Below, piece by piece: positions 17,137 through 25,097 of a DNA stretch of 64,000 bases. Position 1 is the first letter of the stretch; each line of letters begins with the position of its first letter. The stretch is taken from the NCBI GenBank assembly GCA_934101595.1, contig CAKORR010000002.1, positions 67,001-131,000 of the forward strand, given 5' to 3'. Source of the DNA: an uncultured Bacilli bacterium (GTDB lineage Bacteria > Bacillota_I > Bacilli_A > RF39 > UBA660). The position numbers and the translations under genes were made by a program. The notes below the pieces were generated by a model that saw only the letters and a list, made by a program, of their open reading frames with translations, made no database searches and was not told where the DNA came from.

Positions 17137-17646
17137 GTGAAAGCATCTGGTTTATCCCGTAGGATAGATGAATTGGGAAGAATTGTTATTCCTAAAGAAA
17201 TAAGAAAAAACCTTGGAATTAGGGAAGGTGAAAATTTAAAAATTGAAATCGAAGATAATAGCATTGTCCTTAGTAAAAATTCGATTTTAAAAAGCCATGA
17301 GGAAATTGTAAAAAAATTGGTGAATTGTTTAACAAATGTTATTTCGGATGATGTATTTGTGTGTGACAGAGAGAAAATAATAGCTTATACATGTGATATA
17401 TATAACACATATATTTGTGAAGAACTTCATAATTTAATAAATGAAAGAAGATCCATTATTCAAAGCGAAAAGAAGACATTGAAATTTAAAGATGAAATTT
17501 TAGCAAATTATATATTAATTCCTATTATTTCAGATTCGGATTGTTTTGGTTTAGTCGGAATAGTAAGTGATACATTTAAGAAAGAAAATGAAATACTTGC
17601 AAAATATTTGTCAATATTAATATCTTGCAAGATTGATATTTCTTGA
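17137..17646 (+). CDS. spoVT: Stage V sporulation regulator SpoVT (AbrB-like)
   Basis: A 169-residue transcription factor with an N-terminal AbrB swapped-hairpin domain (GLSRRIDELGRIVIPKEIRKNLGIREG, quoted in pieces elsewhere as RRIDELGR and VIPKEIR) and a C-terminal GAF-like domain, the architecture of SpoVT rather than AbrB. In B. subtilis it tunes sigma-G genes in the forespore. Two GTG codons are adjacent (17134, 17137); the second has GGAG at 7-base spacing and gives the canonical MKASG start. It is divergent from ppa. Confidence 0.9.
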   Translation: MKASGLSRRIDELGRIVIPKEIRKNLGIREGENLKIEIEDNSIVLSKNSILKSHEEIVKKLVNCLTNVISDDVFVCDREKIIAYTCDIYNTYICEELHNLINERRSIIQSEKKTLKFKDEILANYILIPIISDSDCFGLVGIVSDTFKKENEILAKYLSILISCKIDIS

Positions 17647-17671
17647 TATATCACTTTTTTTGTGCTAGTAT
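17643..17671 (+). promoter_or_regulatory. Promoter of the Met T-box leader
   Basis: TTGATA (17643-17648) and TAGTAT (17666-17671) are spaced by 17 bases, overlapping the end of spoVT and placed just before the T-box RNA. Confidence 0.7.
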
Positions 17672-17678
17672 ATATCAT

Positions 17679-17876
17679 GTATTAAGCAGTGAAAGAATGA
17701 GTATTTTTATTGACCATTTATAGAGAGCTTTTGTTTGGTGGAAAAAAGTATATCATAAAAAGAAGATGACTCTGGAGCTTAAGCGTTTTGTTTGCGTTAA
17801 AAACTAAAGTGCATGTAAATCATGAATTAAGGTGGTACCGCGGGTTTTACTCGTCCTTAGTTTGTGATTTTTTTAT
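17679..17876 (+). promoter_or_regulatory. T-box riboswitch, methionine-specific
   Basis: A leader that senses uncharged tRNA. Stem I elements include AGAGAG and the specifier loop with ATG at 17766-17768 (GAAG-ATG-ACTCTGGAGC). The T-box itself is AAGGTGGTACCGCGG (17829-17843); its TGGT would pair with the A discriminator of tRNA-Met. A competing stem with CCTTAGTTT and a T-tract at 17868-17874 form the terminator. It precedes a dUTPase-like gene and then metS, so both should rise when Met-tRNA is uncharged. Confidence 0.92.
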
Positions 17877-17887
17877 TGGAGGCAATT

Positions 17888-18385
17888 ATGAGAAAATTTG
17901 AAAAAATAAGTTATCCAGAATTTGTTAAGGTTTTTGGTGATAACAAAACTTTATATGATGATTATATGCTCCCTAAAAGGGGAACTAAGTATAGTGCGGG
18001 TTATGATTTTTTTGCCATAAAAGATTATGTAATTAAACCAGGAGAAATAGTAAAAATTCCAACTGGATATAAATCTATGTTTAATTGTGATGAAATGCTT
18101 ATGATTGTCGTAAGAAGTAGTATGGGATTTAAATACAATGTTAGACTTACTAATCAAGTAGGAATTATTGAAAGTGATTATTATAATAATACAGATAACG
18201 AAGGACATATGTGGGTATGCTTACAAAATCATGGTGATAAAGAATATATAATAAATAAAGGAGATGCTTATGCTCAAGGGATCTTTGTTAATTTTTTAAC
18301 AACTGATGATGATAAAGCTGATGCGGTTAGAACTGGTGGCATAGGTAGTACAAATAAAAAGAAAGAAGGAAATAAAAATGAATAA
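17888..18385 (+). CDS. dut: dUTP diphosphatase-like protein
   Basis: A trimeric dUTPase-fold protein of 165 residues. The five family motifs can be traced: AGYDFFA, VRSSMG, a GIIESDYYNN version of motif 3, AQGIFVNF and RTGGIGST. dUTPase lowers dUTP and supplies dUMP. The ATG at 17888 follows GGAGG at 5 bases. It lies between a methionine T-box and metS and overlaps metS by 8 bases, an unusual regulatory partnership. Motif 3 is degenerate (ESDYYNN for the usual DxxYRG), so dCTP- or other-nucleotide specificity cannot be excluded. Confidence 0.85.
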   Translation: MRKFEKISYPEFVKVFGDNKTLYDDYMLPKRGTKYSAGYDFFAIKDYVIKPGEIVKIPTGYKSMFNCDEMLMIVVRSSMGFKYNVRLTNQVGIIESDYYNNTDNEGHMWVCLQNHGDKEYIINKGDAYAQGIFVNFLTTDDDKADAVRTGGIGSTNKKKEGNKNE

Positions 18386-19910
18386 AAAATATTACATAAC
18401 AACACCAATATATTATCCAAGTGCTAATTTTCATATTGGTCATTGTTATACAACTATAATAGCGGATGCTATTGCAAGATATAAAAGATTAAATGGTTAT
18501 GATGTGTTTTTCCAAACTGGAACAGATGAACATGGTCAAAAAATCGAACAAAAGGCCAAAGAGGCTGGTGTGACTCCAAAAGAATATGTTGATAAAATTA
18601 TAGAAAATGCTAAAGATTTATGGAAAAATTTGGATATTTCGTATGACTATTTTATTAGAACTACAGATGAATCGCATGTTAAGGCAGTTCAAGATATATT
18701 TAAAAAATTATATGATCAAGGTGATATTTATAAAGGCTCTTATGAAGGATTATATTGTGTTCCTTGTGAATCATTTTGGACTGAAACACAACTTGTAGAT
18801 GGTAAATGTCCCGATTGTGGTAGAGAAGTAAAATTAGTCACTGAAGAGGCATACTTCTTTAAGTTATCAAAATACCAAGATAAATTAATCGAATTATATG
18901 AAAGCAATCCAGATTTTATATTACCAGTGTCAAGAAAAAATGAACTTGTAAATAATTTTATTAAACCAGGTCTTGAAGATTTATGTGTTTCGAGAACATC
19001 AGTTAAATGGGGAATTCCCGTGGATTTTGATCCAAAACATATAGTTTATGTTTGGATTGATGCTTTAACAAATTATATAACTTCTTTAGGTTATCCTAAT
19101 GAAAATGCCGAATTGTTTAAAAAATATTGGCCAGCTGATTTACATTTAGTTGGAAAAGAAATAACAAGGTTCCATGCTATTATTTGGCCAGCATTATTGT
19201 GGGCCCTTGATTTGCCTCTTCCAAAACAAGTATTCGGTCATGGTTGGTTGATTATTAATGGAGGAAAAATATCAAAATCTTTAGGTAACTATAAAGATCC
19301 GCGAGAATATATAAAAGACTATGGTGTGGATGCAGTTAGATATTTTGCTTTAAGAGAAGTGCCTTTTGGTAATGATGGAGCTTTTTCAGAAGAAGCCCTT
19401 ATAAACAGAACTAACTCCGATTTAGTAAATAATTTAGGTAATTTGGTTAATAGAACTATAAGTATGGCACATAAATACTTTGATGGCATTGTTGTAAAGA
19501 AAAATTTGAATGATGAGTTAGATAGCGAATTAATAAATAGTGTTACAGAATTACATTTTAAAGTAGACAAAGCTATGAATTCTTTGCATGTTGATGATGC
19601 ATTAAATGAAATATTTGATACACTTAGAAAATGCAACAAATATATTGATGAAGCTACACCTTGGGTTCTTGCTAAAGATGAAACAAAAAGAGACAAATTA
19701 GCAACAGTAATATATAATTTACTTGAAAGTATAAGAATTTGTACTGTTTTACTTTCGCCATTTATTCCTACAACCGCAGAAAAAATATTTAAGCAATTAA
19801 ATTGTGATGGTAGATCTATAGAATCAATTAAAGAATTTGGATATTTAACTGATGGATCCAAATTAAATGAACCAATCCATTTATTTGATAGGATAGAAAT
19901 AAACAAGTAG
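18378..19910 (+). CDS. metG: Methionine--tRNA ligase
   Basis: Charges tRNA-Met. A class I synthetase of 510 residues with HIGH (H19-H22, in NFHIGHC), KMSKS as KISKS (297-301) and a zinc knuckle CVPC...CPDC. It lacks the C-terminal tRNA-binding domain of longer enzymes such as the B. subtilis 664-residue protein. AAGGAA precedes the start, which overlaps the dUTPase gene. Regulation by the Met T-box at 17679 fits. Confidence 0.96.
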   Translation: MNKKYYITTPIYYPSANFHIGHCYTTIIADAIARYKRLNGYDVFFQTGTDEHGQKIEQKAKEAGVTPKEYVDKIIENAKDLWKNLDISYDYFIRTTDESHVKAVQDIFKKLYDQGDIYKGSYEGLYCVPCESFWTETQLVDGKCPDCGREVKLVTEEAYFFKLSKYQDKLIELYESNPDFILPVSRKNELVNNFIKPGLEDLCVSRTSVKWGIPVDFDPKHIVYVWIDALTNYITSLGYPNENAELFKKYWPADLHLVGKEITRFHAIIWPALLWALDLPLPKQVFGHGWLIINGGKISKSLGNYKDPREYIKDYGVDAVRYFALREVPFGNDGAFSEEALINRTNSDLVNNLGNLVNRTISMAHKYFDGIVVKKNLNDELDSELINSVTELHFKVDKAMNSLHVDDALNEIFDTLRKCNKYIDEATPWVLAKDETKRDKLATVIYNLLESIRICTVLLSPFIPTTAEKIFKQLNCDGRSIESIKEFGYLTDGSKLNEPIHLFDRIEINK

Positions 19911-19931
19911 CGAGCAATCGCTATTTTTCTT
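19908..19931 (+). terminator. Terminator after metG
   Basis: TAGCGA (19908-19913), loop GCAA, TCGCTA (19918-19923), followed by TTTTT. It overlaps the metG stop codon. Confidence 0.8.
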
Positions 19932-19980
19932 ATATTGTAAATAACTAATTATTTGTGATATATTTTATTTGGTGATATAA

Positions 19981-20730
19981 ATGTTTATAGATACACATTG
20001 TCATTTGTTTAAAGACTATTATGAAGATATGGATAATATTATTTGTAAAATAAAAAACCGTGGGATAATTGCGTTAATAAACAATGGGTGTGATAGTAAA
20101 ACTAACCAAGAAGTATTATCTTTGCTAGATAAATATGATTTTATGTATGGAGCTATAGGTATTCATCCAGATTATGCTGATAACTATAATGAAGATGATT
20201 TAAAATATATTATGGATAATATAGGAGTAGAAAAAATAGTAGCAATCGGAGAAATAGGTTTAGATTATCATTATGATAATTTTTCTAAAGAAAAGCAAAT
20301 TACACTATTTAAAGCTCAACTAAAAATTGCTGAAAAAAATAATCTTCCTGTAATTATACATATGCGTGAAGCAACAAATGATGTTTTAAACACTTTAAAA
20401 GAATATAGGGTAAAAGGGGTCATTCACTGCTTTACTGGTAGTGTAGAAACCGCCAATATTTTAATTAAGATGGGCTTTTTCCTTGGCATAAATGGGGTAG
20501 TGACATTTAAAAATTGTAATTTAATTAATACAATTAAGGAAATTGGTATTGACCATATTGTTTTAGAAACGGATGCTCCTTATTTAACGCCAGTACCTTT
20601 TAGATCCGAAAAAAACGATTCTTCTCATGTTGCTGATACTGCTAACTTTATTGCTAATAGTTTAGGAATTGACGTAAAAAAACTGGCAGACATTACCACT
20701 AATAATGCCAAGTCTCTTTTTGACATTTAA
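19981..20730 (+). CDS. tatD: TatD-family metal-dependent DNase
   Basis: A TIM-barrel amidohydrolase-type nuclease of 249 residues. Metal ligands are seen in DTHCHL, GEIGLDYH, IHMR, HCFTG and ETDAPYLTP. In Bacillus the orthologue yabD follows metS, the same order as here. GGTGATATAA precedes the ATG, with only a weak ribosome-binding site. Confidence 0.93.
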   Translation: MFIDTHCHLFKDYYEDMDNIICKIKNRGIIALINNGCDSKTNQEVLSLLDKYDFMYGAIGIHPDYADNYNEDDLKYIMDNIGVEKIVAIGEIGLDYHYDNFSKEKQITLFKAQLKIAEKNNLPVIIHMREATNDVLNTLKEYRVKGVIHCFTGSVETANILIKMGFFLGINGVVTFKNCNLINTIKEIGIDHIVLETDAPYLTPVPFRSEKNDSSHVADTANFIANSLGIDVKKLADITTNNAKSLFDI

Positions 20731-20773
20731 TTATAATTATGGTACAATAACTTACTAATTGAGGTGAAATATT

Positions 20774-21313
20774 ATGAGGAAATACTTATTAGCTGTTAGT
20801 AAATTTGCCAAGTTAGCTATTTTTACTTTAGCTTTGATAGTAGTTCAATCAAGTACATTTGTTTTTGATAATAATGTAGAAAATGAAAACGTTAATAAGA
20901 ATGTTAATTTATCAACAATGGCCCTTAAAATTGATGAAATTGAATCAAATAAATTATATACTGCAATAGATACGTACACTGGTGATTTGACTGCTTATGT
21001 GTTTAATTGCCCCCTTTGTGGAGGAAAGTTAGCTTGTAAATCATCTTATGATATTACCGATGGCAGAGATTACTATGATGATAATTCTTATGGAAGAGTT
21101 AAAATAGTAGCATCTTCAAGTAATTTAAGCTGTGGATCTATAGTTAGATTTAATAGTAGTAGAATATCTGATGAACCTATTATTGCTATTGTTCTTGATA
21201 GAGGGGTTAGGGGCAATTCCTTGGATCTTTTAGTCCCAAGTTTAGAATACGCAAATAAATATGTTGGAAGATCTTCTATAACTTACGATGTATTAAGACA
21301 AGGATGGGAATAA
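20774..21313 (+). CDS. 3D-domain-like secreted protein (YabE/YocH C-terminal type)
   Basis: A 179-residue protein with an N-terminal membrane or signal segment (about 9-30) and a C-terminal double-psi barrel of the 3D type, visible from TAYVFNC through DRGVRGNSLDLLV. It occupies the position of B. subtilis yabE, between tatD and ksgA. 3D domains are related to lytic transglycosylases. Two aspartates of the triad remain (in DRG and SLDL), but the first, normally in a VAVDP-like stretch, reads VASSS. A CPLCGG pair is unusual. Peptidoglycan cleavage is therefore uncertain. Confidence 0.75.
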   Translation: MRKYLLAVSKFAKLAIFTLALIVVQSSTFVFDNNVENENVNKNVNLSTMALKIDEIESNKLYTAIDTYTGDLTAYVFNCPLCGGKLACKSSYDITDGRDYYDDNSYGRVKIVASSSNLSCGSIVRFNSSRISDEPIIAIVLDRGVRGNSLDLLVPSLEYANKYVGRSSITYDVLRQGWE

Positions 21314-21325
21314 CCCATCTTTTTT
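21303..21325 (+). terminator. Terminator overlapping the 3D gene stop
   Basis: GATGGG (21303-21308), 5-base loop containing the stop codon, CCCATC (21314-21319), then TTTTTT. It lies only about 15 bases before ksgA, so it may attenuate rather than fully end transcription. Confidence 0.75.
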
Positions 21326-21339
21326 AAGGAGTGTAATTT

Positions 21340-22113
21340 ATGAAATTTCAAACTAAAAAGTCTTTAGGTCAAAACTTTTTACATGATCCAAATATTTTAA
21401 AAAATATTGCCCGATCAACTAATGCCACTAAGAAGGATCTAATTGTTGAAATTGGTCCCGGCATGGGGGCATTAACTAAAGAATTGGTTAAAACAGAATC
21501 CAAAGTCATCTCTTTTGAAATAGATACTAGATTAAAAAAATACCTTGATAAAATTGATGCAGATAATTTAAAAATAGTATATGATGATTTTATGAAAGTT
21601 GATTTAAAAAAGTATATATCCGAAGATAAATATGATAATGTTTATGTAATTGCAAATATTCCATATTATATAACAACACCAATAATAAAAAAAATATTAT
21701 CCTCAGATATTTATATTAAAAATGTTGTTTTATTAGTCCAAAAGGAATTCGCTGATAGAATATGTGCTAAATGTGGAACAAGGGAATATGATTCGTTAAC
21801 CGTTTATTTATCATATTATTATAATATTAATAAATTATTTAATGTAAGTGCCTCTTCTTTTTCGCCTCGACCTAAGGTTGATAGTGCAGTCATAAAGCTA
21901 TCTAGAAAGAGTAAAGATATTAAGGATAATCCTAAATTATTTAAGATTGTTGATAATGCATTTAAGTTTAAAAGAAAAACTTTAAAAAATAATTTAAAAA
22001 TGTATGATTGGAATATTGTTAAAAATGTTCTAAATAATTATAAAGAAAGCGAGACAGTAAGGGCCGAGCAATTACCGCTAGAATTTTATATAGAGCTATC
22101 ACAAGTATTGTAA
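21340..22113 (+). CDS. ksgA: 16S rRNA dimethyladenosine transferase KsgA/RsmA
   Basis: Dimethylates A1518 and A1519 of 16S rRNA in late 30S assembly. A 257-residue Rossmann methyltransferase with KKSLGQNFLHD, motif I EIGPGMGALT, and the NIPYYIT catalytic motif. AAGGAGTG precedes the ATG. The RNase M5 gene rnmV, which lies directly upstream in B. subtilis, is missing here. Confidence 0.96.
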   Translation: MKFQTKKSLGQNFLHDPNILKNIARSTNATKKDLIVEIGPGMGALTKELVKTESKVISFEIDTRLKKYLDKIDADNLKIVYDDFMKVDLKKYISEDKYDNVYVIANIPYYITTPIIKKILSSDIYIKNVVLLVQKEFADRICAKCGTREYDSLTVYLSYYYNINKLFNVSASSFSPRPKVDSAVIKLSRKSKDIKDNPKLFKIVDNAFKFKRKTLKNNLKMYDWNIVKNVLNNYKESETVRAEQLPLEFYIELSQVL

Positions 22114-22143
22114 AAAAAGGTATAATAAATTATACTTTTTTTT
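22112..22143 (+). terminator. Terminator after ksgA
   Basis: GTATAA (22120-22125) and TTATAC (22130-22135) flank a short loop, with As before and eight Ts after. Confidence 0.65.
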
Positions 22144-22165
22144 CATATAATTTAATGGTGGTGTT

Positions 22166-22963
22166 ATGGAAATAAAAAAAGGCATGTTAGTTACTAGAAA
22201 TAGTTATAATAACGATATTGTCTTTAAAGTACTTAGAGTAAAAGATGGAATATGCTATTTGAAAGGCTCTGAAGTTAGGTTACTCGCTGATGCATACGTT
22301 GAAGACCTAAATGAATACGTGCCTACTGATAGGGGCGAAGATGACTTAACAGGTGATGATAAGAAGTTAGTCAGAAACGAACTTCTAAACGCTCAAAAAA
22401 ATGATTTCTTTTTTTTACCAGCAAAAGTGTTACATATAGACGGAGATAGCGACTTTTTAGAAAGATGTTTGAAATTTTACAAAGAAGCTGGCATTTATGC
22501 GATTGGTAAAAAAATAAAAGAAGATAAGATATATGAACAGTTAAGAAGCCTTTTAAATGAATATCATCCAGATATAATCGTTATAACGGGACACGATGCC
22601 TTTTTTAAGAAGAATAATGATAAAAATGATTTAAAAAACTATAAAAACACTGAGTATTTTATAAGAGCTGTTAAAGAAGCTAGAAAATATGAGAATAGCC
22701 ATGAAAAGTTAGTTATAATTGCTGGAGCATGTCAAAGTGATTATGAAGCATTAATAAAAGCTGGGGCGAATTTTGCATCTAGTCCCAAAAGGGTTAATAT
22801 ACATGCTTTAGATCCTGCTATTATAGCTACTACACTTGCTACAACGGCTAGAGATGAACCTATAGATTTAATACAGTTGTTGAGTAAAACTAAAAATGGA
22901 AAGGACGGTATCGGAGGAATCCAATCCAACGGGTTAATGTATATTGGTTATCCTAGAGAATAA
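22166..22963 (+). CDS. yabG: Sporulation-specific protease YabG
   Basis: In B. subtilis YabG is a sigma-K-dependent cysteine-type protease that processes spore-coat proteins. A 265-residue protein with the family's N-terminal beta domain (KKGMLVTRNSYNNDIVFKV) and core stretches VLHIDGD, IVITGHDAF, GACQSDYEALIKAGANFASSPKR split as GACQSDYE and FASSPKR, and GIGGI near the end. A CATATAAT box at 22144-22151 resembles a mother-cell sigma -10, which would fit but is too AT-rich to trust. It overlaps veg. Confidence 0.93.
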   Translation: MEIKKGMLVTRNSYNNDIVFKVLRVKDGICYLKGSEVRLLADAYVEDLNEYVPTDRGEDDLTGDDKKLVRNELLNAQKNDFFFLPAKVLHIDGDSDFLERCLKFYKEAGIYAIGKKIKEDKIYEQLRSLLNEYHPDIIVITGHDAFFKKNNDKNDLKNYKNTEYFIRAVKEARKYENSHEKLVIIAGACQSDYEALIKAGANFASSPKRVNIHALDPAIIATTLATTARDEPIDLIQLLSKTKNGKDGIGGIQSNGLMYIGYPRE

Positions 22964-23175
22964 TGAATATAAGCACAGTTAAAGAAGAAATAGAAAAAAA
23001 TATTGGTAGACAAGTTGAAGTTAAAATATATGGAATGAGAAACAAAACTGATAAAATTATCGGAAGAATTGAAAAGACTTATCCAAATTTATTTATTATA
23101 AATAACAATAGGGAAACAAGAAGTATTAATTATTCTGATGTTTTAACAAAAGAAGTAATAATAAAGTATTTATAA
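22963..23175 (+). CDS. veg: Veg family protein
   Basis: A 70-residue protein recognisable from its VKEEIEKNIGRQVEVK start, a central KKT-like turn and the terminal YSDVLTKEVII. Veg is abundant in B. subtilis and has been linked to biofilm control and spore outgrowth; molecular function is unsettled. Its ATG overlaps the yabG stop (TAATG), so here it depends on yabG translation rather than on the strong separate promoter known in Bacillus. Confidence 0.85.
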   Translation: MNISTVKEEIEKNIGRQVEVKIYGMRNKTDKIIGRIEKTYPNLFIINNNRETRSINYSDVLTKEVIIKYL

Positions 23176-23182
23176 CTTTTTC

Positions 23183-23209
23183 TTGAAAAACCTTGTAGGT
23201 TGATATAAA
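23183..23209 (+). promoter_or_regulatory. Possible promoter of spoVG
   Basis: TTGAAA (23183-23188) and TATAAA (23204-23209), with a short 15-base spacer. No clear sigma-H motif is seen, although spoVG is a classic sigma-H gene in B. subtilis. Confidence 0.35.
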
Positions 23210-23232
23210 ATGTAATTAGAAGGAGTGGACAT

Positions 23233-23505
23233 ATGGAAATTACATCTGTAACAGTTCGTAGAATTGAAAAAGAAGGTTCTCGTATGAAAGGTATTGCATC
23301 AGTATTATTAGATGACTCTTTTGCAGTACATGATATCAGAATCATAGAAGGAGACAATGGATTATTTATTGCAATGCCAAGCAGAAAAACTGCTACTGGT
23401 GACTATAGAGATATAGCACATCCTATTAATCCTGAAGTACGTAAACAATTTCAAGATGCAATAATTGAAGCGTATAACAAAGCTGAAAGCACTGAGGAAG
23501 AATAA
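23233..23505 (+). CDS. spoVG: SpoVG RNA/DNA-binding regulator
   Basis: A 90-residue protein highly conserved across Firmicutes, with EITSVTVRRI, LDDSFAVHDIRIIEG and FIAMPSRKT. SpoVG binds nucleic acids, influences septation and cortex formation in sporulation and virulence genes in staphylococci. AGGAGTG precedes the ATG. It is monocistronic here, closed by its own terminator. Confidence 0.95.
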   Translation: MEITSVTVRRIEKEGSRMKGIASVLLDDSFAVHDIRIIEGDNGLFIAMPSRKTATGDYRDIAHPINPEVRKQFQDAIIEAYNKAESTEEE

Positions 23506-23507
23506 TA

Positions 23508-23532
23508 AAGCAACACTTTTGTGTTGTTTTTT
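23508..23532 (+). terminator. Terminator after spoVG
   Basis: CAACAC (23511-23516), TTTT loop, GTGTTG (23521-23526), then TTTTTT. Confidence 0.85.
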
Positions 23533-23576
23533 GTTTTAATAATTTTTTTTATGAATATAATTCTTTAGGAGGAATT

Positions 23577-23864
23577 ATGGAAGAAAGAGAAACTATTAGT
23601 TATGGTAATCATGAATTAAAGCTTACAGATCGTACTAAAATTGTAATCAGTGGTATAAAAAAAATTATTAATTTCGATAGTGAAGAGTTTTTAATGGAAA
23701 GTACTCTTGGAATAATACACTTGAAAGGTTCAAGCCTAGAGTTAATACGCCTTGATACTCAAGATGGTAACGTAAAAATTAAAGGTAAAATAAATAGTAT
23801 TACTTATGTTGATGGTAAAGAAAAAAGAAAAGAGGAAAGTTTACTAGCTAAACTATTTAAATAA
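23577..23864 (+). CDS. yabP: Sporulation protein YabP
   Basis: A 95-residue YabP/YqfC-family protein with LKLTDRTKIVISGI, a FDSEEFLMESTLG core, GKINSITYVDG and the terminal LLAKLFK. yabP and yabQ are required for cortex formation in B. subtilis, in the mother cell. AGGAGGAA precedes the ATG. It is coupled to yabQ by a TAATG overlap. Confidence 0.9.
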   Translation: MEERETISYGNHELKLTDRTKIVISGIKKIINFDSEEFLMESTLGIIHLKGSSLELIRLDTQDGNVKIKGKINSITYVDGKEKRKEESLLAKLFK

Positions 23865-24148
23865 TGAATTATAAATTACAAATTATTTCTTTATTGTATT
23901 CTTTTGGATATGGGATGTTTTTTAATTTTGGATATAAGCTAAATATGTCACTTTATAAGAAAAATAAACTATATAATATTGTTTTAGATATTTTATATAT
24001 TGTAATTACATCACTTCTTTATGTTACTATTCTCTATAAAATCAATAAAGGAATTTTTCATATTTACTTTATAATTATGCTCTTACTAGGATATTTTTTA
24101 TCAATTTTAATTAAGAATAAGATAATACGATTTAAAAAAAAGTCATAA
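23864..24148 (+). CDS. yabQ: Sporulation protein YabQ
   Basis: A 94-residue membrane protein with three or four hydrophobic segments and the YabQ start pattern (LQIISLLYSFGYGM). In B. subtilis YabQ localises to the outer forespore membrane and is needed for cortex assembly. It is shorter than the Bacillus protein (about 210 residues). Position directly behind yabP and before divIC is conserved. Confidence 0.8.
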   Translation: MNYKLQIISLLYSFGYGMFFNFGYKLNMSLYKKNKLYNIVLDILYIVITSLLYVTILYKINKGIFHIYFIIMLLLGYFLSILIKNKIIRFKKKS

Positions 24149-24211
24149 ATATAATCACTTTGTTAAATTTTGTCAATTCCTGATATTTTTTAAAAAAATA
24201 GTTGATAACTG

Positions 24212-24220
24212 TGTTATAAT
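24212..24220 (+). promoter_or_regulatory. Extended -10 promoter of divIC
   Basis: TGTTATAAT, a consensus TGn-extended -10 box, about 24 bases before the divIC start. Confidence 0.6.
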
Positions 24221-24243
24221 AAAAACGATACTAGGTGATTATG

Positions 24244-24534
24244 ATGAAAAGAAAGGTTACCAAAAAAGATAAAAGGCGTATATTTTTAATATCTATATTA
24301 CTATTTGCTACAATTGGCATTTTAATAAAGTCTGTTTTTAGTGACTGGGTTGTCATTTTTCGTAATCAAAAAGAAACAGCTAATCTTAAGGAATATTATG
24401 AGGATCTGCTAGTTGAAGAAAAAGCTCTAAAATCAGAGGTAAAAAAACTTCAAGATCCTGATTATGTGGCTAGGTATGCAAGAGAAACTTTGTTATATTC
24501 ATTACCTGGCGAAATAATCATTAAAACAGACTAG
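24244..24534 (+). CDS. divIC: Cell division protein DivIC/FtsB
   Basis: A bitopic septum protein of 96 residues: a basic N-terminus, one membrane segment (about 14-32) and an extracytoplasmic coiled coil (NQKETANLKEYYEDLLVEE in part) ending with the family pattern DPDYVARYARE. It forms a complex with FtsL and DivIB. The ATG at 24244 has AGGTG at 6-base spacing; the preceding ATG (24241) and GTG (24235) are too close to it. Confidence 0.9.
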   Translation: MKRKVTKKDKRRIFLISILLFATIGILIKSVFSDWVVIFRNQKETANLKEYYEDLLVEEKALKSEVKKLQDPDYVARYARETLLYSLPGEIIIKTD

Positions 24535-24541
24535 GTGTAAT

Positions 24542-25057
24542 ATGAAGAAGGATGAAGTTAGATTAGCCGCTGATTTACAAACTGATAGTATTGTAGATGG
24601 CCTTGGCATTAGAACAGTTATATGGTTTCAGGGATGTTCACATAATTGTAAAGATTGTCAAAATCCACTAACGCATAATTTTAATGGTGGATTTGTAATT
24701 CCCCTAGATCGCTTACTAAATGAGATTGCTAAACTAGAGGGGCAAACTGGGATAACCTTGTCGGGAGGAGATCCATTTTTTCAACCTTATCAAGCTTATA
24801 TGGTTAGCAAGAAGGCTCATGAAAATAATTTGAATGTCTGGGCCTATACGGGTTTTACTTTTGAGGAACTTTTAAGTAAAATGGATACTAATCAAGATTT
24901 AAAAAACATGATGAATGAAATAGATGTTTTAATCGATGGAAAATTTGATGTTAATAAAAAAACTTTAAATTGCCGATTTAGAGGCTCAAGCAATCAGAGA
25001 GTACTCGATTTACCAAAAAGTATAAAAGAAAAAAAAGCAATAAAATATATGGAATAA
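24542..25057 (+). CDS. nrdG: Anaerobic ribonucleotide reductase-activating protein-like radical SAM enzyme
   Basis: A 171-residue radical SAM protein with the CX3CX2C cluster motif CSHNCKDC, followed by NPLTHNF, LSGGDPFFQ and YTGFTFEEL, the NrdG pattern. It would generate the glycyl radical of the class III reductase NrdD, implying anaerobic growth. The partner nrdD is normally adjacent but is not in this window. It starts 8 bases after divIC, with weak ribosome-binding sequence (AGGTG). Confidence 0.88.
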   Translation: MKKDEVRLAADLQTDSIVDGLGIRTVIWFQGCSHNCKDCQNPLTHNFNGGFVIPLDRLLNEIAKLEGQTGITLSGGDPFFQPYQAYMVSKKAHENNLNVWAYTGFTFEELLSKMDTNQDLKNMMNEIDVLIDGKFDVNKKTLNCRFRGSSNQRVLDLPKSIKEKKAIKYME

Positions 25058-25071
25058 TTATTGCTTTTTTT
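25032..25071 (+). terminator. Terminator overlapping the nrdG 3' end
   Basis: GCAATAA (25037-25043) pairs with TTATTGC (25058-25064), with As before and seven Ts after; the loop contains the stop codon. Confidence 0.7.
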
Positions 25072-25097
25072 GTATAATAACAAGTTGGTGAGAAATA

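Noticed and set aside
24542..25057. An anaerobic reductase operon (nrdD-nrdG)
   Set aside because: Only nrdG is present here; no nrdD-like gene lies on either side.
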